Origin: WHSW01 sp963749365
Lineage (GTDB): Bacteria; Actinomycetota; Thermoleophilia; Solirubrobacterales; 70-9
DNA length: 64,000 bases
NCBI GenBank assembly: GCA_963749365.1
Contig: CAVVME010000003.1
Location: 124,001 to 188,000 of the forward strand
Direction: 5' to 3'
Shown: piece by piece, positions 17,214 through 26,083 of the stretch
How positions within the stretch are numbered: position 1 is the stretch's first letter
Layout of the letters: every line of letters begins with the position of its first letter
Position numbers and translations under genes: made by a program
The notes under the pieces: model-generated
The model's input: only the letters and a program-made list of their open reading frames with translations
Databases searched by the model: none
Told to the model about the DNA's origin: nothing

Positions 17214-18357
17214 CTGTGGCGAAGGAGGGATCCGCGATCCGCAGGTAGTGGCCGAACGACCAGTCAACGAACGAGCCTTGCTCCATCGCGCGCAAGGAGC
17301 CGGCGAGGACGCGCGGCGGGACCCGTGGGACCAGTTTCTGGGCCCGCAGCATCCACCTGAACTGCCACTCGTGCCGGGCGGAGAAGGCGCGATAGCGACG
17401 CAGCGCCGTCTCCGGGCTCGAGCGGCCGGCGACCGTTCGGCGTAGCTCGCGCCCGCAGGCGATCCCGAAGTAGAACGCGGTCCGGATCCCCTCCGCCGTC
17501 AGCGGCAGGCAGTGCCCGGCCGAGTCGCCGACGAAGAAGACCCCGTCAGCGGTCGCCGAGCGCAGCTTGTGGGGGATCCAGTTGCCCTGGTAGCGAACCG
17601 GCTCCCGGCTCAGGTCCGCGGACAGCCGCTCGGTCGGCTCACGGACGTGAAAGCGGGGTTCGAAGGAGCCGACGCCGACCCGGACCTCGTCGCGGGCGGG
17701 AAAGCTCCAGCCGTAGCCGGCCGGCACATAGGAGCGGTCGATCCAGATCTCGAGCTCCTCCGAGGAGCCGGGCGGATGGACCTCGAGCCCGCGCGACAGC
17801 GGCGCCTCCGGCGGCTGATAGCCGGCGCCGGAGAGCACCCTTCGCCATCCCAGAGCATCGACCACCAACGGCGCCGAGACCACCCCACGATCCGTCTCCA
17901 CCAGGATCGGCTGCCGGTGATCCAGTCCCTCGCCCCACCCGGGCATGCCCGGACGCGAAGCGGAGGACGTGGCCCGGCCTTTGACTGTTGCGGTCTCAAA
18001 CTCGGCCTCACACTGCTCGAACAACAGCCCGCACAGCTCCCTGTAGTCGAAGGTCGAGAACGTCCACGGGAGCCGGAAACGGGCGGTGGTGTGCGGCGTG
18101 TGGACGACCAGCGTGTCGAACGTCTGGCGGGCGGAGGGGCCGAGGCCCATCGCGTCCAGCCACCCGGTCGGGGTCGCGCAGGCAGACGTCTGGCGCTCGC
18201 CGATCTCGTAGCGGTCGACGATCAAGGTCCGCGCCCCAGACCCTGCCAGCTCGCGGGCGACGGAGAGGCCGGCGAAGCTGGCGCCGCAGATCAGCACGTC
18301 GTACTCGCCGTCGAGCGGGGTCCGCTCGGGGCCGCGCTTGGTCTCCCTTCGAGGCAT
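17149..18357 (-). CDS. FAD-dependent oxidoreductase (geranylgeranyl-reductase-like)
   Basis: A 402-residue flavoprotein. The dinucleotide-binding N-terminus is VLICGASFAGLSVARELA (GxxxxG form), followed by ARTLIVDRYEIG; the second FAD motif is FFVGDSAGHCLPLTAEGIRT near residue 280. The layout resembles the geranylgeranyl reductase/halogenase group of flavoproteins; the substrate cannot be told. The C-terminal Arg-rich end (TSRRAAERRRPLARA) lies in the 65-base overlap with the YdcZ gene and could be a run-on after loss of an earlier stop. Start ATG 18357 follows a TACGCT box by nine bases. Confidence 0.85.
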   Translation of the reverse strand: MPRRETKRGPERTPLDGEYDVLICGASFAGLSVARELAGSGARTLIVDRYEIGERQTSACATPTGWLDAMGLGPSARQTFDTLVVHTPHTTARFRLPWTFSTFDYRELCGLLFEQCEAEFETATVKGRATSSASRPGMPGWGEGLDHRQPILVETDRGVVSAPLVVDALGWRRVLSGAGYQPPEAPLSRGLEVHPPGSSEELEIWIDRSYVPAGYGWSFPARDEVRVGVGSFEPRFHVREPTERLSADLSREPVRYQGNWIPHKLRSATADGVFFVGDSAGHCLPLTAEGIRTAFYFGIACGRELRRTVAGRSSPETALRRYRAFSARHEWQFRWMLRAQKLVPRVPPRVLAGSLRAMEQGSFVDWSFGHYLRIADPSFATVSGRSRTSRRAAERRRPLARA

Positions 18358-18366
18358 CGGCAGGCG

Positions 18367-18372
18367 AGCGTA
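18367..18372 (-). promoter_or_regulatory. -10-like box TACGCT before the flavoprotein gene
   Basis: TACGCT (minus strand) ends 9 bases before ATG 18357; rpsA lies divergently 95 bases away. Confidence 0.4.
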
Positions 18373-18467
18373 CCGGGCCTCCGGCGACGGCTCCGCGGCG
18401 AGTGCAACCGGGCGCCCGATTCGGGCGGTCGCCCACGTCTGGGCGGCGTTTTGCCATCATTGCCGCC

Positions 18468-19856
18468 GTGTCTGCGGTCGAGACAAGCACCGACGCTGCT
18501 CAGGAAGCGTCGATCGAGGCGCCGGCAGAAGAGCCGGCGCCTCCCGCGAACGGCTCCTCGGAGCTGCTGATCGAGGTCGACGGGAGGCTGGTCCCCAACT
18601 ACGACGCGACGATCAAGCCCTTCGACGAGGGCGACGTGGTCTCAGGGTCGGTGGTTCGGGTCGACAAGGACGAGGTCCTGGTCGACATCGGTTACAAGTC
18701 CGAAGGGGTCATCCCGGCGAACGAGCTCTCGATCCGCCGCTCGGTCGATCCCTCGGAGGAGGTCTCGCTCGGCGAGCAGGTGGACGCGCTCGTCCTCACC
18801 AAGGAGGACCAGGAGGGCCGGCTGGTCCTGTCGAAGAAGCGTGCTCGGTTCGAGAAGGCGTGGCGCAAGATCGAGGCCGCCGCGGAGTCCGGCGAGCCGG
18901 TCGACGGGATCGTGATCGAGGTCGTCAAGGGCGGTTTGATCCTCGACCTCGGCGTGCGCGGCTTCCTGCCCGCGTCGTTGGTCGACATTCGCCGGGTCCA
19001 CAACCTCGACGAGTTCAAGGGCGAGACGCTCGAGTGCAAGGTGATCGAGCTGAATCGCTCTCGCAACAACGTCGTGCTCTCGCGCCGCGCTGTGCTCGAG
19101 GAGGAGCGCAAGGAGGTCCGCGAGCAGATCCTTGGCCGGCTGCAGCCGGGGATGGTGGTCGAGGGCAAGATCTCGAACATCGTCGATTTCGGCGCCTTCG
19201 TCGACCTCGAGGGGATCGACGGCCTGATCCACATCTCCGAGCTCTCCTGGAGTCACGTCAACCACCCCTCCGAGGTGCTCGCGATCGGGGAGACGGTGAG
19301 GGTCAAGGTGCTCGACATCGACCGCGACCGCCAGCGGATCTCGCTCGGGCTCAAGCAGACCCAGGAGGACCCGTGGCAGACGGTTCTCAACGAGTACAAG
19401 CCGAACGACATCCTCGAGGGGAAGGTGACCAAGGTCGTCGCCTTCGGCGCCTTCATCGAGATCGTCCCCGGGGTCGAGGGCCTGGTCCACATCTCGGAGC
19501 TCGCCGAGCACCACGTCGAGACCCCGGGCGAGGTCGTCCAGCCCGGACAGGAGGTCTGGGTCCGGATCCTCGAGATCGACGAGGAACGGCGGCGGATCTC
19601 GCTCAGCGTCAAGCGCGCGCAGCGCAACGACAATCTCCCGCTTCGCGACCTGATCCCACCCGAGCTGCAGCCCGACGCGCAGCCGGCTGCCGAACCGGAG
19701 GCCGGCGTGCCCGACCTCGACCTCTCCGAGGAGGTCTTCGCCGACTCCGCCGACGAGCCGCCGGAGAACCGACCGGAGTCGCCGGAGGGCGAGGACGCAG
19801 ACCAGGCCGAGGCTTCGGCGAGCGTCGAAGCCGACGAGCAGCCGGAAGCGCCCTGA
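18468..19856 (+). CDS. rpsA: 30S ribosomal protein S1
   Basis: A 462-residue protein with four S1 (OB-fold) domains at about residues 45-115, 130-200, 215-285 and 300-372. The last two are classic, with VVEGKISNIVDFGAFVDLEG, GLIHISELSWSHV, and ILEGKVTKVVAFGAFIEI, GLVHISELAEHHV. Four domains match the actinobacterial form rather than the six of E. coli. The C-terminus is an acidic Pro/Glu-rich tail of about 75 residues. GTG 18468 gives an Ala/Glu-rich N-terminus usual for the group; CATCAT, a weak -10, precedes it by seven bases. An extensive leaderless mRNA population makes the role of S1 here of interest. coaE follows after 9 bases. Confidence 0.95.
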   Translation: MSAVETSTDAAQEASIEAPAEEPAPPANGSSELLIEVDGRLVPNYDATIKPFDEGDVVSGSVVRVDKDEVLVDIGYKSEGVIPANELSIRRSVDPSEEVSLGEQVDALVLTKEDQEGRLVLSKKRARFEKAWRKIEAAAESGEPVDGIVIEVVKGGLILDLGVRGFLPASLVDIRRVHNLDEFKGETLECKVIELNRSRNNVVLSRRAVLEEERKEVREQILGRLQPGMVVEGKISNIVDFGAFVDLEGIDGLIHISELSWSHVNHPSEVLAIGETVRVKVLDIDRDRQRISLGLKQTQEDPWQTVLNEYKPNDILEGKVTKVVAFGAFIEIVPGVEGLVHISELAEHHVETPGEVVQPGQEVWVRILEIDEERRRISLSVKRAQRNDNLPLRDLIPPELQPDAQPAAEPEAGVPDLDLSEEVFADSADEPPENRPESPEGEDADQAEASASVEADEQPEAP

Positions 19857-19865
19857 CCCGGCGCG

Positions 19866-20453
19866 GTGCCCGCCGCGCCCTTCATCGGCCTGACCGGCGC
19901 GGTTGCCGCCGGCAAGTCCGAGGCGCTCGCCGCGCTCGGCCGGCTCGGAGCCGCGACGCTCTCGGCTGACGCAGTCGTTCACGATCTGCTCGCCTCGGAG
20001 CGAGTCAGAGAGATGCTGGTCGCCCGCTGGGGCGCGGAGGTTGCGAGCGAAGGAGAGATCGACCGGGGACGGGTCGGGGCGATCGTCTTCGAGCGCCCCG
20101 AGGAGCTCGACTGGCTCGAGCGGGCCCTGCACCCGCTGGTCGCCGAACGGATCTCGAGCTGGCGCGCGGGCCTCCCGGCCGACACCCCCGCCGTGGTCGA
20201 GGTTCCGCTTTTGTTCGAGACCGAGATGGACTCGGTCTTCGACCTGACGATCTGCATCGTCGCCGCTGATCGCACCCGCGCCGAGCGGGCCGGGGCGCGC
20301 GGGACCGGCGAGCTCGAGGATCGCTCACGGCGCCAGCTGAGCCAGGAGGAGAAGGCTGCCCGGGCAACCCACGTGGTCGCCAACGACGGCACGCTGGCCG
20401 AGCTGGAGGCCGCGCTGGCGGAGGTGCTGGCGCAGATCGAGCGCGCGGCGTGA
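19866..20453 (+). CDS. coaE: Dephospho-CoA kinase
   Basis: A 195-residue P-loop kinase that phosphorylates the 3' hydroxyl of dephospho-CoA, the last step in CoA synthesis. The P-loop is GLTGAVAAGKSEAL (Ala-Val-Ala rather than the common GSGIGSGKS), the CoA-binding part ADAVVHDLL and the lid VEVPLLFET. No C-terminal GrpB domain is present, in contrast to mycobacterial CoaE. GTG 19866 starts 9 bases after rpsA; the stop overlaps the next gene as GTGA. Confidence 0.93.
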   Translation: MPAAPFIGLTGAVAAGKSEALAALGRLGAATLSADAVVHDLLASERVREMLVARWGAEVASEGEIDRGRVGAIVFERPEELDWLERALHPLVAERISSWRAGLPADTPAVVEVPLLFETEMDSVFDLTICIVAADRTRAERAGARGTGELEDRSRRQLSQEEKAARATHVVANDGTLAELEAALAEVLAQIERAA

Positions 20454-21004
20454 CCGCTCGCCGGCTCGCGCTCGCCGGCCTGGTGGTCGCCGCCGGCGTC
20501 CTGATCGCCACCAGGATCGACTTCGGCGAGGCGATCGAGGAGATCGCCCTGCCGCTTCGCCACGAGGACATCATCCGCCAGCAGGCGGAGCGCTTCGACC
20601 TCGATCCGGCGCTGATCGCGGCGATCATCAAGGAGGAGTCCGGCTTTGCCGACGTGACCTCCGAGGCCGGGGCGCGCGGGCTGATGCAGATCACCCACGA
20701 CACCGCCGACACGATCGAGACGCTCAGCGGCGGCGAGACGTTCGTCTACGACGATCTGAGCGACCCCGATCTGAACATCCGCTACGGGACCTATTACCTG
20801 CGCCACCTGCTCGACCGCTTCGGCGGCAATGAGGTCGCGGCGCTGGCCGCATACAACGCAGGCCCCGAGCACGTCGCGGGTTGGGGTGGGTCCGAGCTGG
20901 AAGTCGACGACATCGAGTTTCCCGAGACCCGGGCATACGTCGAGAACGTGCTCGACAGCCGCGATGCCTACCGCGACCGCCGCGCCGACGAGCTCGGACT
21001 CTAG
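20450..21004 (+). CDS. Membrane-anchored lytic transglycosylase (SLT domain)
   Basis: A 184-residue peptidoglycan-cleaving enzyme. Residues 4-22 form a signal anchor (RLALAGLVVAAGVLIA). The SLT domain starts near residue 38, with catalytic Glu in IIKEESGFADV, then ARGLMQITHDTA, the LNIRYGTYYLRHLLDRFGG helix and AALAAYNAGPEHVAGWGG. It is coupled to coaE by GTGA. The last 55 residues are paralogous to the remnant at 21546-21719. Confidence 0.9.
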   Translation: MTARRLALAGLVVAAGVLIATRIDFGEAIEEIALPLRHEDIIRQQAERFDLDPALIAAIIKEESGFADVTSEAGARGLMQITHDTADTIETLSGGETFVYDDLSDPDLNIRYGTYYLRHLLDRFGGNEVAALAAYNAGPEHVAGWGGSELEVDDIEFPETRAYVENVLDSRDAYRDRRADELGL

Positions 21005-21077
21005 GCCTCGAGCGTGGACATCCTCGGTTCGTGGGTCGACGGGCCGATTCGACCCTACCCGCGGATGGCGTGCCTGG

Positions 21078-21452
21078 CTAGGCGGCGGTCGCGCGCCAGA
21101 CCCAGATCATCATCAGCGGCTGTAGCGGCAGGCGCGCCCAGAGCAGCCAGCTCGGGATCTGGGTGGCGGGAACGCCCTTGCGCTCGATCTCGTCGGGATG
21201 CAGCGCCATGTGAAGGTTGGCCGGAAAGACGGCGACCAGCAGCGCCAGCAGCCACCAGCGGGCCGCGGGCCGGGTCGCGGGCGAGATCACGGCGAGGCCC
21301 CCGGCCAGCTCGGCGACGCCGCTCACCTGAACGGCTTCGCGGTGCGCGGGCACGTAGGCCGGCATGATCGCCTCGTAGGCGCGGGGGCGGACGAAGTGCA
21401 TCGTGCCGGCGAGGGTGAAGAAGGCTGCGAGTAGCCGCTGCGAGCGGGTCAC
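21078..21452 (-). CDS. DoxX-like small membrane protein
   Basis: A 124-residue protein with about four membrane segments: LLAAFFTLAGTMHFVRP, a middle AELAGGLAVIS region, WWLLALLVAVFPANLHMAL, and LPLQPLMMIWVWRAT. This pattern fits the DoxX/DUF4267-type group (MauE/DoxX-like quinone-associated proteins). GTG 21452 gives the compact family start; the frame stays open upstream but encodes no membrane character there. It is inverted relative to its neighbours and lies between a complete transglycosylase gene and the remnant of a second one. Confidence 0.75.
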   Translation of the reverse strand: MTRSQRLLAAFFTLAGTMHFVRPRAYEAIMPAYVPAHREAVQVSGVAELAGGLAVISPATRPAARWWLLALLVAVFPANLHMALHPDEIERKGVPATQIPSWLLWARLPLQPLMMIWVWRATAA

Positions 21453-21545
21453 GGGGCGACCTGCTCGCCGGCGACCGCGGTCGCGGTGCTCCGATCCGGT
21501 GCGAACACGAGCACAGTCTCGCCGCCTGACGCGTGCGAGGCGTCG

Positions 21546-21719
21546 TACGTCGCGGCCCTCGCCGCCTATAACGCGGGCAGCGGCAACGTCGACGCCTGGG
21601 GCGGCGCCGGCGTGGAGCTCGCCGACATCGGCTTCCCCGAAACCCGCGCATACGTGGAGGAAGTACTCGCAAAGCGCGAGGAATATCGGGACAACTACGC
21701 GGAGGACCTGGGGATCTAG
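21546..21719 (+). pseudogene. C-terminal remnant of a second lytic transglycosylase
   Basis: The encoded segment AALAAYNAGSGNVDAWGG through FPETRAYVEEVLAKREEYRD aligns end to end with the last 55 residues of the intact enzyme at 20450-21004 (about 35 identities by hand count). The catalytic Glu half is missing; upstream sequence shows no homology. An open frame exists from ATG 21486, so a 77-residue product is possible but would lack the active site. The divergence suggests an old paralogue truncated when the DoxX gene arrived or by deletion. Confidence 0.75.
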
Positions 21720-21807
21720 CGCAGCGGCCCGAAACGGCGGTTCCGTCCGCCGCTCAGTCCAGGATTCCGGCTCAACCTTCCTGGTTGGTGGACGACAAGG
21801 AGCTCTG

Positions 21808-21993
21808 ATGCGGACTCGGACGGAGGCATACAGTGCCTTGGGCGCAGTGCTGGCCGTGGTCGTGGCGGTGCTCGTTCTCGCGCTCGTCGGCATCGTCCCG
21901 GCGCTCGCCGACGCGGCCCCGGTGCGCGACCGCACGGCTGCCGGCGTTCACCTCCCCGCCACTCCCGATCGGGGCACACCCTCGTTTCGATGA
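21808..21993 (+). CDS. Small exported or single-pass protein
   Basis: A 61-residue reading frame with one of the few strong Shine-Dalgarno sequences here (AAGGAG, 6-7 bases before ATG 21808). Residues 10-34 (ALGAVLAVVVAVLVLALVGI) form a hydrophobic segment followed by PALADAAP, a plausible signal-peptidase site, leaving a short mature tail. No family recognised. It lies between the transglycosylase remnant and an MFS gene. Confidence 0.55.
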   Translation: MRTRTEAYSALGAVLAVVVAVLVLALVGIVPALADAAPVRDRTAAGVHLPATPDRGTPSFR

Positions 21994-22074
21994 CCCGCGC
22001 GGGCTAAGCTCGGCCGCGATCGCGTCGCGCCAACACAGCCGGGACCGGATCGGGCTGCGGACCGGTGACCCGAC

Positions 22075-23436
22075 GTGAGGCCGCGAACGCACCTGCGGGC
22101 GGCGCTCGCGCTCGCTGTCGGGCTGGTGCTCGCGGACTCGTCGGTCGTCGTGCTCGCCCTGCCCGATATCTACCGCGAGCTCGACGTCTCCGTCTCGACC
22201 GTGGTCTGGGTGCTGATCGCGTTCAACCTTGTGCTCGCCGCCGCGGCGGTTCCCGCGGCCCACCTCGCCGGCGCCGCCGGGCCCGCCCGGCTGACTGTTG
22301 CCGGGCTCGGCCTGTTCGCGGCGGCCAGCCTCGCCTGCGGCCTGGCGCCCGGGATCGAGGTCCTGATCGGCGCCCGCTGCCTGCAGGCGCTCGGCGGGGC
22401 GGCGGCCGTCTGCGCCTCGCTCGAGCTGATGCCCGCCGTCTACGGAGCCGAGCGCACCGCTGCGCGCGCCTGGGCCACGGCCGGCGCCGTCGGCGCGGCG
22501 CTCGGGCCGGCGGTGGGAGGGCTGCTGACCGAGCTGATCTCGTGGCAGGCGATCTTCCTCTTTCAGGTCCCGGTCGCCGTCGCGGTGCTCGTGCCGCTGC
22601 TCGGGGTCGCCCGCGGCGAGCGCGACACCGGGGGCCGGGCGGTGACGGCCGGACGCCCACACCTGGCCGCCAACGCCGCCTTGGCACTGGTCTCGGCCGC
22701 GCTTGCCGCGGCCCTGTTCCTGGTCGTTCTGCTGCTGATCGAGGGGTGGCGGCTGAGCCCGATCGCCGCCGCCGCAGCGGTGAGCGTGCTGCCGGCCTGC
22801 GCCCTGCTCGCCACCCCGGTGGCGCGCCGGGTGGCACAGGTCGAAGCCCGTGCGGCGGCGGGGGTGATCCTGATCGCGGGCGGGTTGGCGGGACTCGCCC
22901 TGCTGCCCAAGGCCTCGGTCGCGCTCACCTTTCCACCGCAGGCCGTGATCGGGGTCGGCCTGGCGCTGACCCTCTCGGCGCTCACCGAGGCCGCGCTCGC
23001 TGGGCGGTCGTCGCAGGCGATCCACGGCGGTTGGACGATCGCGGCGCGGCACGCAGGGGTGGTCGCCGGTCTGCTCGTCCTCACCCCGGTCTTCACCGGT
23101 GACCTCGAGACCGAGCGCGAGGATGCCGAGCAGGCCGGGACCGCGGCCCTGCTCGATGCTCGCCTCCCACCGGCGGACAAGCTCGAGCTCGCCGAGCGGA
23201 TCGCGGCGCAAATCGAGGCGGAGGGCGACAAGGTGCCGGTGATCGCCCCGGCGTTCGAGCCCCTGCCCGAGGAGCCCGCCGCGCGAACCGAGACCGTCGC
23301 CCTGCGCGCCGCGATCGAGGAACAGGTCGATCGCGCTGCAACCCACGCCTTCAGCTGCTCGTTCCTGATCGCCGCCGGATTCGCCCTCTCGGCGTTGCTC
23401 CCGATCGCGCTCGCCCGGCGCAGGATTCAGCTGTGA
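22075..23436 (+). CDS. MFS transporter, DHA2-like
   Basis: A 453-residue multi-pass protein. The N-terminal half carries the drug-efflux pattern VLADSSVVVLALPDIYRELD, the LGGAAAVCASLELMPAVYG loop and the motif ALGPAVGGLLTELISWQAIF. About 12 membrane segments are predicted. A charged soluble insertion of about 75 residues (TGDLETEREDAEQAG onward) precedes the last membrane segment, which is unusual for the family. Likely role: proton-driven export of a small compound. GTG 22075 is chosen as start; the stop overlaps the next gene as GTGA. Confidence 0.85.
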   Translation: MRPRTHLRAALALAVGLVLADSSVVVLALPDIYRELDVSVSTVVWVLIAFNLVLAAAAVPAAHLAGAAGPARLTVAGLGLFAAASLACGLAPGIEVLIGARCLQALGGAAAVCASLELMPAVYGAERTAARAWATAGAVGAALGPAVGGLLTELISWQAIFLFQVPVAVAVLVPLLGVARGERDTGGRAVTAGRPHLAANAALALVSAALAAALFLVVLLLIEGWRLSPIAAAAAVSVLPACALLATPVARRVAQVEARAAAGVILIAGGLAGLALLPKASVALTFPPQAVIGVGLALTLSALTEAALAGRSSQAIHGGWTIAARHAGVVAGLLVLTPVFTGDLETEREDAEQAGTAALLDARLPPADKLELAERIAAQIEAEGDKVPVIAPAFEPLPEEPAARTETVALRAAIEEQVDRAATHAFSCSFLIAAGFALSALLPIALARRRIQL

Positions 23437-23506
23437 GCGCGGAGCGAGAAAAAGGGAACCGTGATTCGACGCGAAGCGCGAGCGAAGAGACTGTGAGCGC
23501 GGAGCG
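23431..23506 (+). repeat. 16-bp direct repeat, 60-bp spacing
   Basis: CTGTGAGCGCGGAGCG occurs at 23431-23446 and again at 23491-23506, exactly 20 codons apart. Both copies offer a GTG start in the same frame, making the start of the following gene ambiguous. Confidence 0.7.
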
Positions 23507-24014
23507 CATGAGTGTGAGTGGGAGGACTCTGATCCTGGCGGCGGTTGGTCTCTCGGCGGCGCTGGTCGTCGCCTACCTGGCCGCCGGAGGGGGCGACTAC
23601 GAGCCGACCCCGGTCGCCGATCCCTGTGCCGCGCGCGAGTGGCGCGATCCGGAGGGGATCGAGGAGTCCGCGGAGCAGTTCGCGCTCTCGGCGCTCGACG
23701 GCGCCGCCTGCGAGCTCGGGGTCAGCCGCGAAACGCTCGCTGTAGCGCTGGCGACGTCCGAGTCGCGGGCCGAGTTCGCGGCCGAGTACGGGGTCGATGA
23801 GGGGGAGCTCGAGGCCGCGGTGCGGGCCGGGATGCGTCGCGGGATCGACGACGCCGAGGCGGCCGGGGCGTTGAGCCCGACCGTCGCCGCCGGATTGCGC
23901 GCCGCCGCCGAGCAGGTTCCGGTAGAGGAGGCACTCGCCGTGATCGAGGATGCGGGCCGGCTCTTCGAAGGCGGAGGAGGCCTGGTCGACGGGGTCGGCG
24001 AGCTGCTGCCCTGA
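23433..24014 (+). CDS. Single-pass membrane protein with helical extracytoplasmic domain, unknown function
   Basis: Up to 193 residues. A Ser/Glu/Arg-rich N-terminus is followed by a membrane segment at about 31-51 (LILAAVGLSAALVVAYLAAG) and an acidic, Ala-rich helical domain with two cysteines (DPCAAREW and AACELG). Starts at GTG 23433 (overlapping the MFS stop), GTG 23493 or ATG 23508 (GGAG just upstream) are all possible; the last would remove the repeated segment. No family recognised. It is probably co-transcribed with the MFS gene. Confidence 0.65.
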   Translation: MSAEREKGNRDSTRSASEETVSAERMSVSGRTLILAAVGLSAALVVAYLAAGGGDYEPTPVADPCAAREWRDPEGIEESAEQFALSALDGAACELGVSRETLAVALATSESRAEFAAEYGVDEGELEAAVRAGMRRGIDDAEAAGALSPTVAAGLRAAAEQVPVEEALAVIEDAGRLFEGGGGLVDGVGELLP

Positions 24015-24042
24015 TCGCCGCCGGTAGCTCGGGTCCGCCCGC

Positions 24043-24048
24043 TATCGT
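24043..24048 (+). promoter_or_regulatory. -10 box TATCGT before uvrB
   Basis: TATCGT ends 7 bases before GTG 24056. No LexA-box-like palindrome is apparent nearby. Confidence 0.5.
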
Positions 24049-24055
24049 CGGCTCC

Positions 24056-26068
24056 GTGCCCGACTCGTCCCCGTTCAGGCTCAACCCCGCCTACTCGCCG
24101 ACCGCCGACCAGCCGGCGGCGATCGACTCGATCGCCGCCGGGCTCGACGCCGAGGAGGAGTTCGTCACCCTTCTCGGCGCGACCGGGACCGGGAAGACGT
24201 TCACGATGGCGGGCGTGATCGAGCGGGTCCAGCGGCCGGCGCTGGTGATCGCCCACAACAAGACCCTGGCGGCGCAGCTCTGCAACGAGTTCCGCGAGTT
24301 CTTCCCCGAGAACAAGGTCGAGTACTTCGTCAGCTACTACGACTACTACCAACCGGAGGCGTACGTCCCGGCACAGGACCTCTACATCGAAAAGGACTCC
24401 TCGATAAACGACGAGATCGACCGCCTGCGCCACGCCGCGACCGCCTCGCTGCTGGCGCGTCGTGACGTCGTCATCGTCGCCTCCGTCTCGTGCATCTTCG
24501 GAATCGGCTCACCGGAGCTCTACCGGCGCCAGATGCAGCTGTTCAAGGTCGGCGAGTGGATCGACCGCCACGAGCTCTTTCGCAAGCTGGTCGGGATGCA
24601 GTACACGCGCAACGAGACCGCGCTCACCCGCGGCACCTTCCGCGCCAAGGGCGAGATGCTCGAGATCTTCCCCGCCTACGCCGACTCCTCGGCCTACCGG
24701 GTGAACCTGTTCGGGGACGAGATCGAGTCGATCCATCACTTCGATCCGCTCACCGGCGAGGTCTTCGACCAGCTCGACCACGTCGCCGTCTGGCCGGCGA
24801 GCCACTACGCAACCGAGGAGGAGACGCTCGAGCGCGCGGTCGGCGAGATCAAGGCGGAGCTTGACCAGCGGCTCGTCGAGCTGAACGAGAGCGGCAAGGA
24901 GCTCGAGGCCCACCGGTTGATGCAGCGGACCCAGTACGACATCGAGATGCTGAAGGAGCTCGGCTTCACCTCCGGGATCGAGAACTACTCGCGAATCCTC
25001 GACGACCGCCCGCCCGGCTCGCCCCCGCACACCCTGATCGACTACTTCCCCGATGACTTCGTCGTCTTCGTCGACGAGTCGCACCAGACGGTCCCCCAGA
25101 TCGGGGGCATGTACGAGGGCGATCGCTCGCGCAAGAAGACCCTGGTCGAGTTCGGGTTCCGGTTGCCTTCCGCGCTCGACAACCGACCGCTCAAGTTCGA
25201 CGAGTTCCTGACCCGGGTCGGGCAACTGGTGATGGTCTCGGCGACGCCGGGCGAGTTCGAGCGTGGCACCTCGGCCCGGGTCGTCGAGCAGATCGTCCGT
25301 CCGACCGGGATCGTCGACCCCGAGGTCGAGGTCCGCGAGACGCGCAACCAGATCGACGACCTGATGAACGAGATCCGCCGCCGCGCGGAGCTCTCCGAGC
25401 GAACCCTGGTCACCACCCTGACCAAGAAGATGGCCGAGGACCTGACCGCCTACCTGCTCGAGCACGGGCTGCGGGTGCGCTACCTGCACTCGGAGGTCGA
25501 CACCCTGGAGCGGATCCAGATCATCCGCGACCTGCGGCTCGGCGAGTACGACGTCCTGGTCGGGGTCAACCTGCTTCGCGAGGGACTCGACCTGCCCGAG
25601 GTCACATTGGTCGCGATCCTCGACGCCGACAAGGAGGGCTTCCTGCGCGGCGAGACCAGCCTCGTGCAGACGATCGGCCGGGCTGCGCGCAACGTCCGTG
25701 GGCGAGTGGTGATGTACGCCGACCGCGAGACCGAGGCGATGCGCAGGGCGATCTCGGAGACCGACCGCCGCCGTGAGATCCAGCTCGCCTACAACCGCGA
25801 GCACGGGATCACCCCGGAGACGGTCCAGAAGGGGATCTCCGACATCGCCGAGTTCCTCTCGATGGAGTCACGGGTCGCCCCCGATCGCCGCCGTCGGCGA
25901 CGCTCCGACGACGGCGAGCCGATGACCCGCGAGCAGCTCGAAAAGGTCGTCGTCGAGCTCGAGGAGGAGATGGTGGCGGCGGCCGAGGACCTGCGCTTCG
26001 AGGAGGCGGCCCGGATCCGCGACGAGCTCAAGGAGCTGCGCCGCGACCTCGAGGCGCTTCGCGCTTAG
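24056..26068 (+). CDS. uvrB: UvrABC system protein B (excinuclease helicase)
   Basis: A 670-residue superfamily 2 helicase that verifies DNA damage in nucleotide excision repair. Walker A is GATGTGKTFT; the damage-probing beta hairpin carries YYDYYQPEAYVP; helicase motifs FVDESHQTVPQ, TRVGQLVMVSATPGEFE, and GLDLPEVTLVAILDADKEG and QTIGRAARNV follow. The C-terminal UVR domain (EEEMVAAAEDLRFEEAARIR) recruits UvrC. Length and motifs are normal. GTG 24056 fits the family start and the -10 box. uvrA lies 1.4 kb downstream. Confidence 0.97.
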   Translation: MPDSSPFRLNPAYSPTADQPAAIDSIAAGLDAEEEFVTLLGATGTGKTFTMAGVIERVQRPALVIAHNKTLAAQLCNEFREFFPENKVEYFVSYYDYYQPEAYVPAQDLYIEKDSSINDEIDRLRHAATASLLARRDVVIVASVSCIFGIGSPELYRRQMQLFKVGEWIDRHELFRKLVGMQYTRNETALTRGTFRAKGEMLEIFPAYADSSAYRVNLFGDEIESIHHFDPLTGEVFDQLDHVAVWPASHYATEEETLERAVGEIKAELDQRLVELNESGKELEAHRLMQRTQYDIEMLKELGFTSGIENYSRILDDRPPGSPPHTLIDYFPDDFVVFVDESHQTVPQIGGMYEGDRSRKKTLVEFGFRLPSALDNRPLKFDEFLTRVGQLVMVSATPGEFERGTSARVVEQIVRPTGIVDPEVEVRETRNQIDDLMNEIRRRAELSERTLVTTLTKKMAEDLTAYLLEHGLRVRYLHSEVDTLERIQIIRDLRLGEYDVLVGVNLLREGLDLPEVTLVAILDADKEGFLRGETSLVQTIGRAARNVRGRVVMYADRETEAMRRAISETDRRREIQLAYNREHGITPETVQKGISDIAEFLSMESRVAPDRRRRRRSDDGEPMTREQLEKVVVELEEEMVAAAEDLRFEEAARIRDELKELRRDLEALRA

Positions 26069-26071
26069 CGA

Positions 26072-26077
26072 TACCCT
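26072..26077 (+). promoter_or_regulatory. -10 box TACCCT before the coiled-coil gene
   Basis: TACCCT ends 6 bases before ATG 26084, in the 15-base gap after uvrB. Confidence 0.45.
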
Positions 26078-26083
26078 CGAGCG

